This document shows positions 16,501 through 24,897 of a stretch of DNA of 40,424 bases, one piece after another. Numbering within the stretch: the stretch's first letter is position 1; each line of letters begins with the position of its first letter. The stretch is from an uncultured Clostridia bacterium (lineage in GTDB: Bacteria > Bacillota > Clostridia > Christensenellales > Borkfalkiaceae): assembly GCA_947629675.1 (NCBI GenBank), contig CANREM010000015.1:1-40424 (forward strand), written 5' to 3'. A model generated the notes under the pieces. The model did not search any database and had not been told where the DNA came from. It saw nothing but the letters and a program-made list of their open reading frames with translations. A program made the position numbers and the translations under genes.

Positions 16501-17130
16501 ATGGAAGCATTCGAAGCCGTCTTATCCGTCCTTGCGGCAGTGCCCGTCTGGGTGCCGCTTTTGCTCTATCCCGCGGTCCTTGCCGCCTTCACCCTCTCGA
16601 CCTATTTTTTGGGCGGGAGGGGAGCGTACCCATATGTCGCGGTCGCCCTCGGCGGGGCCGCCTTCACCCTTCTCTGCTGCAGAGAGAAACTTGCCGCCTC
16701 CTTCGCCTTTCTCGGCCTCTACTCTGCGCTCGCCGCCCTTCTCCGGTTTGTCTACTTCATTCCGAGAAAAAGACGGCAAAAGCGCGAAAGGCGTTCGCGG
16801 GATGATCGGATGTATGAGAAATTTTCCGCCCTCTCAAAGGAATATTTGCCCAAAGAGAGAATGGTTTCCTCCCCGCCGAAGGTGTGTAAGTTCGAGGAAG
16901 AAGAGCGGACCTTCTCCGCAAAAGAGCGGGGGATGCAGTTAAAATATGCCGAAGAACTCCTCGCACGGCTGAAAAAGTGTTCACTCACGCCCGGGGACCG
17001 TCTGGAGACGGAGGCACTCTCGTCAGCCCTTGAGCGGTACGGGAGCGGAATGCTCACCGAGGGGGAGATGAACGCTTTGGGGGATTGTCTTGCGTCCATT
17101 CTCAAGATGACGGCAAAATACAAACTTTGA
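16501..17130 (+). CDS. Small membrane protein of unknown function
   Basis: 209 residues with a good ribosome binding site (GAGAGGGAG). Three hydrophobic segments at about 12-36, 43-60 and 66-88 are followed by a strongly basic stretch (RKRRQKRERRSR), implying a cytoplasmic C-terminal half of about 120 residues. That half is charged and probably helical. I do not recognise the family. It lies 76 bases after addA, probably the last gene of that transcript, and converges on the PRC-barrel gene. Confidence 0.75.
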   Translation: MEAFEAVLSVLAAVPVWVPLLLYPAVLAAFTLSTYFLGGRGAYPYVAVALGGAAFTLLCCREKLAASFAFLGLYSALAALLRFVYFIPRKRRQKRERRSRDDRMYEKFSALSKEYLPKERMVSSPPKVCKFEEEERTFSAKERGMQLKYAEELLARLKKCSLTPGDRLETEALSSALERYGSGMLTEGEMNALGDCLASILKMTAKYKL

Positions 17131-17146
17131 ACAGGATATGAAAATT

Positions 17147-17177
17147 CGCGCCGCGGGGAAGAGATCCCCGCGGCGCG
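17147..17177. terminator. Strong bidirectional hairpin terminator
   Basis: Perfect 13-bp stem CGCGCCGCGGGGA / TCCCCGCGGCGCG with an AGAGA loop, between two converging genes. On the minus strand it is followed by AATTTT. Confidence 0.82.
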
Positions 17178-17182
17178 CTCCG

Positions 17183-18019
17183 TTAAAACAGGGTGAGCGT
17201 GTTGACGGTCAAAGCGAGCAGCCGTCCCGCAAGGCGGGCGCGGGCGAGGTGGGCGGGCGTGATGCGCTCCCCCGCAAGGGCGACGGGCCTTCCGAAGTTG
17301 TCAAAGACGCTCCGCTTCACCGTTCTCCCCAAAAGGTTGGTATTGTTCAAAAGACGGACCGCATTCGGATCCTTTGGCTCCTCTTTGGACATGGGTGGTC
17401 CGTCTTTCGTCTTTTCCTCATTTTGAGGAGGTGCCGTTATGGTGTTTTCCTTTGGCTTGGGCGGCTCTTCTTTGATGGGGACGCTCTGCTTTGGCGGGGC
17501 AGCGGTATCTTCCGCGGGTGCGAGTTCCGCCTTCTGTGTAAACTCTCTTTGCACGGCCGCACGGGGGAGGGAGGCCTTTTTCTTGCCGCCGCTCTTTGCC
17601 GCCGCATCCCGCGCCTCCTTATCGAGGTAGAGGACGATGTGTTCCCCGAAGATCGCACACGCCGCTGCCGCCGTCGTCCGAACGCCGTCTCTTGTGACGA
17701 CGAGGATCGCCTCCGACCCGTCGCCGAGAAGCAGGTCGCACACCGCACCGAGATATTCCCCCGTATAGGAGAATACCTCCCGCCCGATGGGAGAGGGGAT
17801 GCCCGTGGGGGCGTCGATGCGCATCCTGCCCGCGATCACGGCGTCGTCGATGGAGAGGATCGCGCGGGCGGGGATGCAGAATTCCTCCTCCTCTGCGTCC
17901 ACGGCAACGAGGGAGGAGAGTTTGGAAAGATCCTTCGTGGGAAGGGCGGACAGAACGTAGCCGTATGCCTCGCCCGCAGGGGAGAGAATTTGTTTTCCGA
18001 TGAGATTTGAAAGTTGCAT
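17183..18019 (-). CDS. PRC-barrel domain protein
   Basis: 278 residues. Residues 1-70 (MQLSNLIGKQILSPAGEAYG..) and about 71-135 (IGREVFSYTGEYLGAVCDLL) read as two PRC-barrel units, small beta-barrels found in RNA-processing and cell-surface proteins of Gram-positive bacteria. A Lys/Pro/Glu-rich linker (about 140-215) leads to a C-terminal module (LLGRTVKRSVFDNFGRPVALAGERIT..) that looks like another small beta domain followed by a helix. No signal peptide or membrane segment is seen. The start has AGAGGTC a few bases upstream. Function is unknown. Confidence 0.78.
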   Translation of the reverse strand: MQLSNLIGKQILSPAGEAYGYVLSALPTKDLSKLSSLVAVDAEEEEFCIPARAILSIDDAVIAGRMRIDAPTGIPSPIGREVFSYTGEYLGAVCDLLLGDGSEAILVVTRDGVRTTAAAACAIFGEHIVLYLDKEARDAAAKSGGKKKASLPRAAVQREFTQKAELAPAEDTAAPPKQSVPIKEEPPKPKENTITAPPQNEEKTKDGPPMSKEEPKDPNAVRLLNNTNLLGRTVKRSVFDNFGRPVALAGERITPAHLARARLAGRLLALTVNTLTLF

Positions 18020-18105
18020 ATTGACCTCTTTGCCCCTATCCTATTCTCTTCCGCCCGACGGGAAACAAACAAATTTTGTTTGAAGTGCGGGAATTTTGCC
18101 GAAAG

Positions 18106-18130
18106 CAAAAAGCCTCCCCAAAAGGGAGGC
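18106..18130 (-). terminator. Terminator of the glycosyltransferase gene
   Basis: On the minus strand GCCTCCC-TTTTG-GGGAGGC followed by TTTTTGC, just beyond the stop at 18145. Confidence 0.9.
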
Positions 18131-18144
18131 ATTCTTGCAGAAGA

Positions 18145-19632
18145 TCATCTTTCGTCCGTGATCGTCTTTGCGACGTATTTGCTCGCCGTGCCGCTGTAGA
18201 TCTTCCCGGCGACCTTCTTTTGCTTTTTGGAGATCTTCGCAATTTCCCGTGCAGCGCGCTCCTTCACGGCGGAAATGCGTCTTTGCGCATCCTCTTCGAG
18301 TTTTTTCTTGGCATCGCCGTCCGCATTTTCCGTCTTTGCGGCAAGAGACGCTTCGATCGCCTCGATCTTCCGTCTTGCTCGCTCCTCCTTTTTTTCCTTC
18401 GCCTGTTCGAAGAGCTTGGAGACGGCGATCTCCTCCTCGTGCAGGATGCGCATCATGCGCTCGTCGCTGTTCTGCAGGAGGTCGGCGATGTCGTCGGCGA
18501 TCTTCCCCGCACCGTTCTTTGTCTTGTCGAAGTAGGCGAGCGGCTTTCTGATCTTTTCAAGCTCTGCGGGGTTTTGGATGAAGCACTCCACATACTTGCG
18601 GATGCGGCGCGGCCTTGTCGTGTAATAGCCGCATTGGTAGTGTTTGGAGAAGAGCTTCTTCGTGGCGCGCTCGATGGGGGAGGCGCAGTAGTCGATGATG
18701 AGCGGGGTGTTCATCATCACGCTGTCCAGAATGGCGTTGGGTCCCGCCTTCGTGATGAAGAGGTCGCACGCACCGTACAGCTGGGGGGCGTCCTTCAAAA
18801 ACCCGAAGGAGAGGAGGGTGATGTTGGGTTTCGTGTGCTTCGCCCGTTCCTCGAATTCCGCCTTGAGGGCGTCGTTCTTGCCGGCGAGGAGGCAAATGGT
18901 GAGGGGCATGTCCGACTTCATGAGTTCCTTGCACACGCTCTTCGCCTTCGCCTTGGCGTACACGCCGTCCGCCACCACGACGGTGAATTTGTCGAGGGGG
19001 ATGCCGAACTTCTTGCGGTAATATTCCTTCGTCTCGTTGGACTCCACCACCTCCGAGCGGGTGGGGTAGAAGGCTTCCCGCACATGCCCGTTGGGGAATT
19101 TCAGCTCGTAGGCCTGTTTGGTCGCGAGCGGGTTGTTGGTGTAGATGACGTCCGCGCGGTTATCCCACCAGCCGTGGACGTTGTTGTCCGGGCAGTAGGC
19201 GATGACGACGACCTTGGGATCCACTTGCAGCTTATACTTCACCGCCGCATGCAGAAGGAAATAGTGGGTGCAGACGATCGCATCCGGCGAGAACTTCTCA
19301 TATTCGCGCATGGTCGCCTGTATCTGTGCGGCAAAGACGGTGCTGTGAACGAACTTCAGGGTGTTCTGCGCCCCAAAGAGGTGCATGGAGGAGATCTGGA
19401 TGTCCCCGAATGCGGGATATTTCGAACACATCTGAACGTTGTGTACGAGATAGGTCTCGTATTTTTTGAGAATGGGGTCGTCGCTGTCCCGCAGGATATA
19501 GCGGTCGATGACCTCGATGCTGTCGCTGTAATTTTTCTTCAGTGCCTCGGAGATCGCCTGCGCACTGACGATGTGTCCCATCCCCGCCTCCACATAGGCG
19601 ACGAGAACGCGGGGCTTTTCTCTCTCTTCCAT
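18145..19632 (-). CDS. Glycosyltransferase of the MGDG synthase/GT28 type
   Basis: 495 residues from the ATG preceded by GAAGG at five bases; an ATG 12 bases upstream is possible. The N-terminal VLVAYVEAGMGHIVSAQAISEAL resembles the acceptor-binding domain of monogalactosyl/diglucosyl-diacylglycerol synthases, and the C-terminal half carries the GT28-type nucleotide-sugar site (VVADGVYAK..., GFLKDAPQLYGACDLFITKAGPNAILDS). Such enzymes make membrane glycolipids at the cytoplasmic face. Unusual is a Lys/Glu/Ala-rich tail of about 90 residues after residue 400, predicted as a coiled coil, longer than the family requires. The substrate is not determined. The adjacent galE gene, on the same strand but with its own promoter, would supply UDP-galactose. 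Confidence 0.82.
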   Translation of the reverse strand: MEEREKPRVLVAYVEAGMGHIVSAQAISEALKKNYSDSIEVIDRYILRDSDDPILKKYETYLVHNVQMCSKYPAFGDIQISSMHLFGAQNTLKFVHSTVFAAQIQATMREYEKFSPDAIVCTHYFLLHAAVKYKLQVDPKVVVIAYCPDNNVHGWWDNRADVIYTNNPLATKQAYELKFPNGHVREAFYPTRSEVVESNETKEYYRKKFGIPLDKFTVVVADGVYAKAKAKSVCKELMKSDMPLTICLLAGKNDALKAEFEERAKHTKPNITLLSFGFLKDAPQLYGACDLFITKAGPNAILDSVMMNTPLIIDYCASPIERATKKLFSKHYQCGYYTTRPRRIRKYVECFIQNPAELEKIRKPLAYFDKTKNGAGKIADDIADLLQNSDERMMRILHEEEIAVSKLFEQAKEKKEERARRKIEAIEASLAAKTENADGDAKKKLEEDAQRRISAVKERAAREIAKISKKQKKVAGKIYSGTASKYVAKTITDER

Positions 19633-19662
19633 AACTGCCTTCATGATGATAGATTCCGTATT

Positions 19663-19691
19663 ATTTTACAATAGAGATCGCCCTTTGTCAA
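19663..19691 (-). promoter_or_regulatory. Promoter of the glycosyltransferase gene
   Basis: Minus strand: TTGACA (19686-19691), 17 bases, TAAAAT (19663-19668). The predicted leader before the chosen ATG is about 24 bases. Confidence 0.88.
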
Positions 19692-19730
19692 CCGATCTGC
19701 GCAAAAAAGGGCGGCCGCCGGAAGAGGGCA

Positions 19731-19761
19731 AGAAAAAATGCCGCCATGGGATGACGGCATT
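19731..19761 (-). terminator. Terminator of galE
   Basis: On the minus strand AATGCCGTCA-TCCCA-TGGCGGCATT followed by TTTTC; starts 5 bases after the galE stop. Confidence 0.9.
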
Positions 19762-19765
19762 CTCT

Positions 19766-20779
19766 TTAATTTTCGTATCCGTTCGGGTTGCTCTTCTGCC
19801 AATTCCATTGGTCTCGGCACATCTCGAGGATGCCGCGCTCCGCATGCCAGCCAAGCTCCTTTTCCGCCTTCTCGGGAGAGCCGTAGTAGATGGGAAGATC
19901 TCCCGCCCTCCGCTCCGTCACCTCATAGGGAAGGTTCTTGCCGCATGCCTTCTCGAAGGCGTGGATCATCTCAAAGACGCTGTACCCTCTCCCCGTTCCG
20001 AGGTTGTAGATGTGAACGCCGGGCAGATTGCATTTTTCGATGGCGGCGGTGTGTCCCTTTGCAAGATCGACGACGTGGATGTAATCGCGCACGCCCGTCC
20101 CGTCGGGGGTCCCGTAATCGTCGCCGAACACCCTGATTTTTTCCAGCTTTCCGCTCGCGACCTGCGCCACATAGGGCATGAGGTTGTTGGGAATGCCGTT
20201 GGGGTCCTCGCCGATCAGCCCGCTCTCATGCGCGCCTACGGGGTTGAAGTAGCGGAGAAGCACCACGCTCCAGCTCCTGTCCGACGCATAGAGGTCTTGA
20301 AGGATATTCTCCTGCATGAGCTTGGTCATGCCATAGGGGTTGGAGGGGGCATTGAGTTTGCTCGTCTCCCTGAGCGGAAGTTCGGCGGGGTCGCCGTACA
20401 CCGTTGCCGAGGAGGAGAACACGATGTTCTTCAACCCGAACTTTTGCATGGTCTCGAGGAGGACGAGGGTGCAGGAGAGGTTGTTGTCGTAATATTTCAG
20501 CGGCTCGCGCACGCTCTCGCCCACCGCCTTGAGGCCGGCGAAGTGGATGACCCAATCGATGTCGTGTGCGGTGAAGATCAGCTCCATCGCGGCGCGGTCG
20601 CGGACGTCGTTTTCATAGAAGATGACCTTTTTCCCCGTGATCTTCTCCACACGCTCCAAAGCCTTTCTGCTCGCATTGCAGAGGTTATCTACGACGATGA
20701 CCTCGTGCCCTGCCTCCAGAAGTTCAACGGCGGTATGGCTCCCGATATAGCCCGCTCCGCCCGTGACAAGAATTTTCAT
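19766..20779 (-). CDS. galE: UDP-glucose 4-epimerase
   Basis: 337 residues, a normal length. It interconverts UDP-glucose and UDP-galactose using bound NAD, in the cytoplasm. The Rossmann motif VTGGAGYIGSH is at residues 5-15, the catalytic SSSATVYG and YGMTK (YxxxK) follow near 123 and 147, and the RYFNPVGAH and RDYIHVVDLA blocks are diagnostic. The start has an AGAGGTAGCC ribosome binding site. It precedes the glycosyltransferase gene on the same strand, separated by a terminator and a new promoter. Confidence 0.96.
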   Translation of the reverse strand: MKILVTGGAGYIGSHTAVELLEAGHEVIVVDNLCNASRKALERVEKITGKKVIFYENDVRDRAAMELIFTAHDIDWVIHFAGLKAVGESVREPLKYYDNNLSCTLVLLETMQKFGLKNIVFSSSATVYGDPAELPLRETSKLNAPSNPYGMTKLMQENILQDLYASDRSWSVVLLRYFNPVGAHESGLIGEDPNGIPNNLMPYVAQVASGKLEKIRVFGDDYGTPDGTGVRDYIHVVDLAKGHTAAIEKCNLPGVHIYNLGTGRGYSVFEMIHAFEKACGKNLPYEVTERRAGDLPIYYGSPEKAEKELGWHAERGILEMCRDQWNWQKSNPNGYEN

Positions 20780-20811
20780 GGCTACCTCTTTTCATGGGAA
20801 TTACATGATAG

Positions 20812-20840
20812 AGTTTACCATAGATTTTCCGGGATTGCAA
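20812..20840 (-). promoter_or_regulatory. Promoter of galE
   Basis: Minus strand: TTGCAA (20835-20840), 17 bases, TAAACT (20812-20817). Confidence 0.78.
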
Positions 20841-20879
20841 GGGAAAGCGGGCAAATCGCGCCGAAAAAGCACTTTTCCC

Positions 20880-20908
20880 TTGACAGAATGTCCGCTTTCA
20901 AGTAAAAT
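20880..20908 (+). promoter_or_regulatory. ruvC promoter giving a leaderless transcript
   Basis: TTGACA (20880-20885), 17 bases, TAAAAT (20903-20908). The ruvC ATG at 20915 begins 6 bases after the -10 box, so the transcript should start at or within a base of the start codon. Confidence 0.82.
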
Positions 20909-20914
20909 AAATGT

Positions 20915-21412
20915 ATGATAATTTTAGGGCTTGACCCCGGCTACGGCACGATGGGGTACGGCGTCATCGAGAAGGACGCGCGCGGGAACTGCTCCCCTGT
21001 GGACTTCGGCGTAGTCAAGACGCCCGCGAGCGAAAATTTTGCCGTCCGCCTGTGCATCCTGGAGGAGGGGGTCAACGCGCTCTTCGATAAATTTCACCCA
21101 GAAGAGGCGGCGATGGAGGAGCTTTTCTTCTCCAAGAACGTGACGACGGGCATTGCCGTCGCCCATGCGCGCGGGGTGATGCTGCTCACCTGCAACAAAC
21201 GCTGCGGGAGGATTTTCGAATATACGCCCAACCAGATCAAACAGGCCCTCACGGGCTGGGGGGGTGCGGACAAGATCCAGATGCAAAAGTGCGTGCAGTC
21301 GCACCTGCGCCTTTCTGCCATTCCCCGTCCCGACGACGCCGCCGACGCCCTCGCCGTCGCCCTCTGCCACGCCTTCACGAGCCGCTTCTCAAGCCTCTTC
21401 GGCGTGAAGTAA
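20915..21412 (+). CDS. ruvC: Holliday junction resolvase RuvC
   Basis: 165 residues. It cuts four-way DNA junctions during recombinational repair, with RuvAB. The catalytic acids are visible: D7 in GLDPGYG, E68/E69 in AAMEELFF, and the C-terminal acid pair in PDDAADALAVALCH. QIKQALTGWGGADKIQMQ matches the family DNA-binding segment. No Shine-Dalgarno sequence is present, consistent with the leaderless promoter. ruvA and ruvB follow after a 280-base repeat-rich gap and probably have a separate transcript. Confidence 0.96.
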   Translation: MIILGLDPGYGTMGYGVIEKDARGNCSPVDFGVVKTPASENFAVRLCILEEGVNALFDKFHPEEAAMEELFFSKNVTTGIAVAHARGVMLLTCNKRCGRIFEYTPNQIKQALTGWGGADKIQMQKCVQSHLRLSAIPRPDDAADALAVALCHAFTSRFSSLFGVK

Positions 21413-21692
21413 GGGCTTCTCCCTTATGAACGGAGAAGCTGTCACGCTTTGCGTGACTGATGAGGGTGGGGCTTCTGAATACTTGCGCGAGCCGAAATGA
21501 CGCGGTGACCCAACCCTCATTTCGAGCGAAGCGAGGGAATCCCTCTCAATGTAGCAAAGCGCGTTTGTAGGGGTATCCTCCGCCGCGATAGGTGCGTGCT
21601 TCGCCTGCGGCTTGTGCGCCGCTATCGCGGCGTCGAGATGAGGATGACATGCGGGCGGCTCAGAATGACGCTTATCAAATAAAGGTTAGATT
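21413..21692. repeat. Gene-free gap with nested hairpin repeats
   Basis: No gene is supported. It holds CTTCTCC-...-GGAGAAG, then GTCACGC-TTT-GCGTGAC (21441-21457) followed by TGATGAGGG, a CTCATTTCGAGCGAAGCGAG block, and a longer inverted repeat GCCGCGATAG / CTATCGCGGC near 21581-21630. The GTC..GAC hairpin has the same surroundings as the one at 5382-5400 but a different stem sequence that still pairs. AAAGG before 21693 is the ruvA ribosome binding site. Confidence 0.65.
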
Positions 21693-22295
21693 ATGATTGG
21701 TTATCTTAAAGGAAGAATCAAATACATTTCCCCCGATTATGTGCTCATGGAGGTGGGCGGCGTGGGGTACGAGGTCGTCTGTTCGGGTGCGGCCTTTTCC
21801 CGCCTCTCGGGCGTGAGAGCGGGCGAAGAGGGCGAGGTCTACACCTATCTGCAGGTGAAGGAGGACGGGTTCACCCTCTTCGGCTTCGTCGATCCCGCCG
21901 AGAAAGACCTCTTTTTGCGCCTCACCTCGGTGCAGGGCGTGGGCGCGAAGATGGCCATCGCCATCCTCTCCTCCATGCGGCCTCATGAGGTCTCGGAGGC
22001 CATTGCCATGGCGGACGCAAAACGGCTGGCCGCGGCGAAGGGGGTGGGCAAAAAGCTCGCCGAGCGCATCATTTTGGAGCTTCACGGGAAGATCTCCGCG
22101 GATGAGCTTCTGGGCAGCGAAACGGTGGGCGGAAGGATCTCCGTGCCTACCATGTCCGAGGATGACGATGCGGTTTCCGCCCTCATGGGGCTGGGATTCA
22201 CCAAGCAGGAGAGTGCGCAGGCGGTCGCCCGCGCCAAGAGCGGCGGCGCAAAGACGGTGGAGGAGATCATCTCCGCAGCCCTGCGGGGAATGTAA
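21693..22295 (+). CDS. ruvA: Holliday junction branch migration protein RuvA
   Basis: 200 residues. RuvA tetramers bind Holliday junctions and load the RuvB motor. The N-terminal OB-fold starts MIGYLKGRI and two helix-hairpin-helix motifs are clear (LTSVQGVGAKMAIAILS and AAKGVGKKLAERIILEL). The C-terminal domain III (ALMGLGFTKQESAQAVARA) contacts RuvB. AAAGGTTAG provides the ribosome binding site. ruvB begins 18 bases downstream. Confidence 0.97.
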   Translation: MIGYLKGRIKYISPDYVLMEVGGVGYEVVCSGAAFSRLSGVRAGEEGEVYTYLQVKEDGFTLFGFVDPAEKDLFLRLTSVQGVGAKMAIAILSSMRPHEVSEAIAMADAKRLAAAKGVGKKLAERIILELHGKISADELLGSETVGGRISVPTMSEDDDAVSALMGLGFTKQESAQAVARAKSGGAKTVEEIISAALRGM

Positions 22296-22313
22296 GCAGC
22301 ATAGGAGAGCAGT

Positions 22314-23375
22314 ATGTTTGACGACGACGATACATTCGAAGAGGGGAGACTTCTCTCGAGTACCAAGAGCGACTATGACATCGAGGAGAACATCCTTCGC
22401 CCCAAGACGATGGAGGAATACGTCGGACAAGACAAGGTGAAGGAGAATCTCGCCGTCTATATCGCCGCGGCAAAGGCGCGCGGGGAGGCGTTGGACCACG
22501 TCCTTTTATACGGTCCTCCCGGCCTCGGCAAGACGACGCTCGCCCACATCATCGCCAACACGATGGGCACGCAGATAAAAGTCACGAGCGGGCCTGCCAT
22601 CGAGCGTTCGGGCGACCTCGCGGCAATCCTCACCAATCTCAACGAGGGGGATATCCTCTTCATCGACGAGATCCACCGCCTCAACCATCAGGTGGAGGAA
22701 ATTTTATATTCCGCCATGGAGGACTACGCCCTCGACATCATCGTGGGCAAAGGCCCTTCCGCACGCAACATCCGCTTCTCTTTGAAACGCTTCACCCTTA
22801 TCGGGGCGACGACGCGGGCGGGCATGCTCTCCTCGCCCCTTCGCGACCGCTTCGGCATCATGTGCCGCTTGGATATGTATACTCCCGAAGAACTCAAGCG
22901 CATCGTCGATCGTTCGGCAAGGACGCTCGGCATCTCCATCGAGGCAGAAGGGGCATATGAGATCGCGAAAAGGTCGCGCGGCACCCCGCGCATTGCGAAC
23001 AGGCTCTTAAAGCGTGTGCGCGACTTCTCCGCCGTGATGGGGAGCAGTGCGGTCGGGAAGCGGGACGCCGAGGAGGCACTCCGCCGCATGGAGATCGACG
23101 AACTCGGCCTCGATGAGACGGACAGGAACCTCCTTCGCGCCCTCATCGAGAAGTTCAACGGCGGCCCGGCGGGGCTGGACACCCTCGCCGCGACCATCAA
23201 CGAGGACGTCGGCACCATCGAGGATATCTATGAGCCGTATCTTCTGCAGCTCGGCTTCATCGCCCGCACTCCGCGAGGAAGGGTGTGCCTTAAAGGGGGC
23301 TACGAGCATATGGGCGTGAAGATGCCCGAGGCGGTGCGCCGCCAGATGAGCGTATTTGACAGGGACGACAGATGA
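22314..23375 (+). CDS. ruvB: Holliday junction DNA helicase RuvB
   Basis: 353 residues. AAA+ motor that drives branch migration with RuvA. The N-terminal block [18 protein letters not shown], Walker [12 protein letters not shown] (about 67-77), Walker [11 protein letters not shown], sensor 1 [20 protein letters not shown] and the C-terminal winged helix ([24 protein letters not shown]) are all present. The ribosome binding site is GGAGAG. The stop overlaps the queA start (ATGA). Confidence 0.98.
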   Translation: MFDDDDTFEEGRLLSSTKSDYDIEENILRPKTMEEYVGQDKVKENLAVYIAAAKARGEALDHVLLYGPPGLGKTTLAHIIANTMGTQIKVTSGPAIERSGDLAAILTNLNEGDILFIDEIHRLNHQVEEILYSAMEDYALDIIVGKGPSARNIRFSLKRFTLIGATTRAGMLSSPLRDRFGIMCRLDMYTPEELKRIVDRSARTLGISIEAEGAYEIAKRSRGTPRIANRLLKRVRDFSAVMGSSAVGKRDAEEALRRMEIDELGLDETDRNLLRALIEKFNGGPAGLDTLAATINEDVGTIEDIYEPYLLQLGFIARTPRGRVCLKGGYEHMGVKMPEAVRRQMSVFDRDDR

Positions 23376-24391
23376 AAACCTCCGACTTTTTCTACGATCT
23401 CCCCGAAGAGCTGATCGCCCAGACCCCCGCCGAGCCGCGCGATTCGTCGCGGCTTTTGGTCTATCACAGGGATACAAAAAAAATCGAACATAAAATTTTC
23501 CGCGACGTTGCGGACTATCTGAAGGCGGGCGACGTCCTCGTTGTGAACCGCACCCGCGTGCTCCCCGCGAGGCTCTTTGCCAATACCATGTCTGGGGGAA
23601 GGGTGGAGGTTTTGCTCTTAAAACGCCTCGACCTCGACACATGGGAGGTGCTTGTAAAGCCGGGAAAGAAGTGCAGGGCGGGGACGAGGCTTCTCGTCAA
23701 CGACGAACTATCCCTCGAAGTGCTCTCCGTGACCGAGACGGGCGAACGGCATGTGAAATTCTTCTTTGAGGGCACCTTCGAGGACGTCCTCTCCCGCGCG
23801 GGCAGTATGCCGCTCCCCCCCTATATCCACGAAAAACTCGCCGATCCCGAACGCTATCAGACGGTATATTCCAAGGAAAACGGCTCGGCGGCAGCTCCAA
23901 CCGCGGGGCTGCACTTCACCCCCGAACTTTTGCAAAAAATCAAGGAGAAGGGTGTCGAAGTCGTCGAAGTCCTCCTGCACGTGGGGCTTGGTACCTTCCG
24001 CCCCGTCAAGGTGGAGGACGTCGAGAGCCACGTCATGCACAGCGAATACTACGAGGTCTCCGAGGAGGCCGCCTTTGCCATCAACCGCGCGAAAAAAGAG
24101 GGCCGGCGCGTCATCTGCGTGGGGACGACTTCGGTGCGCACGCTCGAGTCGGTCGCGGACATGGGTGGCCTCGTTCACGCGGGGAAGGGGGAGACGAGCA
24201 TCTTCTTGTACCCTCCCTATAAGATGAAGTGCGTGGACGCGCTCATCACCAATTTCCACCTGCCCGAGAGCACCCTTCTGATGCTCGTTTCCTGCCTCTG
24301 CTCCCGCGAGGAGATCCTGCACATCTACGAGATCGCCGTAAAGGAGCGTTACCGTTTCTTCTCCTTCGGCGACGCGTGCTTGTTCTTATAA
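23372..24391 (+). CDS. queA: tRNA preQ1(34) S-adenosylmethionine ribosyltransferase-isomerase QueA
   Basis: 339 residues. It transfers and rearranges the ribosyl part of SAM onto preQ1 at the wobble position of GUN tRNAs, the penultimate queuosine step. Family blocks visible are the N-terminal [62 protein letters not shown] and the C-terminal [12 protein letters not shown]. It is translationally coupled to ruvB. tgt, its pathway partner, lies downstream beyond a toxin-antitoxin pair. The last six codons plus stop recur in slightly altered form 154 bases downstream. Confidence 0.97.
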   Translation: MKTSDFFYDLPEELIAQTPAEPRDSSRLLVYHRDTKKIEHKIFRDVADYLKAGDVLVVNRTRVLPARLFANTMSGGRVEVLLLKRLDLDTWEVLVKPGKKCRAGTRLLVNDELSLEVLSVTETGERHVKFFFEGTFEDVLSRAGSMPLPPYIHEKLADPERYQTVYSKENGSAAAPTAGLHFTPELLQKIKEKGVEVVEVLLHVGLGTFRPVKVEDVESHVMHSEYYEVSEEAAFAINRAKKEGRRVICVGTTSVRTLESVADMGGLVHAGKGETSIFLYPPYKMKCVDALITNFHLPESTLLMLVSCLCSREEILHIYEIAVKERYRFFSFGDACLFL

Positions 24392-24560
24392 ACTTCGCAA
24401 TACTGTGTCGAGCTTGCGCGCTCCTCGGTCACGTACGTCATAGTACGCTCCCTTCGTCGTTTACGCGCTCTCCTTGTCTTGCTCGTTTCTAAAAACAAGC
24501 AGTTCTGCTTTTCGTTGGTTTTGCGACGCTTGCTTGTTTTTATAGAGAAAATTGCACATA
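24392..24560. repeat. Possible inserted repeat element flanked by copies of the queA 3' end
   Basis: Gene-free. The 22 bases at 24369-24390 (end of queA) recur at 24523-24544 with two differences. Inside lie CTCCTCGGTCACGTACGTCA, a TAGTACG block, and inverted copies of AAAAACAAGCA (24491-24501) and TGCTTGTTTTT (24531-24541), which could act as a terminator. The composition differs from queA. Confidence 0.55.
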
Positions 24561-24565
24561 ATATG

Positions 24566-24594
24566 TTGACAACACGCATATAATATGCTATGAT
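24566..24594 (+). promoter_or_regulatory. Promoter with palindromic operator of the toxin-antitoxin pair
   Basis: TTGACA (24566-24571), 17 bases, TATGAT (24589-24594). The spacer contains the palindrome GCATATAATATGC (24576-24588), and ATAATATG also occurs just upstream of the -35 box. This is a plausible site for autorepression by the RelB/DinJ-type antitoxin. Confidence 0.75.
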
Positions 24595-24624
24595 ATAGGT
24601 GCAATTTTTGAGGAGGGAAACTTT

Positions 24625-24897
24625 ATGGCGAAGGTATCAACAAACATCACGATCGACGCAGATGTGAAGAAACAGGCGCAGAAGCTCTTTTCCGATCTCG
24701 GCATGGACCTTTCCACGGCGATCAATATCTATCTGAAAAAAGCATTGCAATACAGAGGGATCCCCTTCGATGTCTGCGTGGAGACCCCGAATGCGGAAAC
24801 ACTTTCCGTGCTTGCGGAAGCGGAGAGGGGAGAAAATCTTCACGGCCCCTTTGACAGTATCGAAGAATTGAAGAGGGCACTCGATGCTGAAGATTGA
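24625..24897 (+). CDS. RelB/DinJ-family antitoxin
   Basis: 90 residues. The N-terminal MAKVSTNITIDADVKKQAQKLFSDLGMDLSTAINIYLKKA segment is the ribbon-helix-helix DNA-binding domain of the RelB/DinJ family, and the acidic C-terminal tail should wrap the toxin. The ribosome binding site GAGGAGGG is strong. It overlaps the toxin gene by 14 bases, typical of co-translated type II pairs, and probably represses its own promoter. Confidence 0.92.
   Translation: MAKVSTNITIDADVKKQAQKLFSDLGMDLSTAINIYLKKALQYRGIPFDVCVETPNAETLSVLAEAERGENLHGPFDSIEELKRALDAED

Noticed and set aside
18076..19674. Long open frame opposite the glycosyltransferase gene
   Set aside because: Arg/Leu/Val/His-rich translation with no motif, no ribosome binding site; the other strand has a clear enzyme. 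It comes from codon bias in G+C-rich DNA.
23300..23372. preQ1 riboswitch upstream of queA
   Set aside because: queA overlaps ruvB, so there is no leader, and no preQ1-type hairpin with an A-rich tail is seen.
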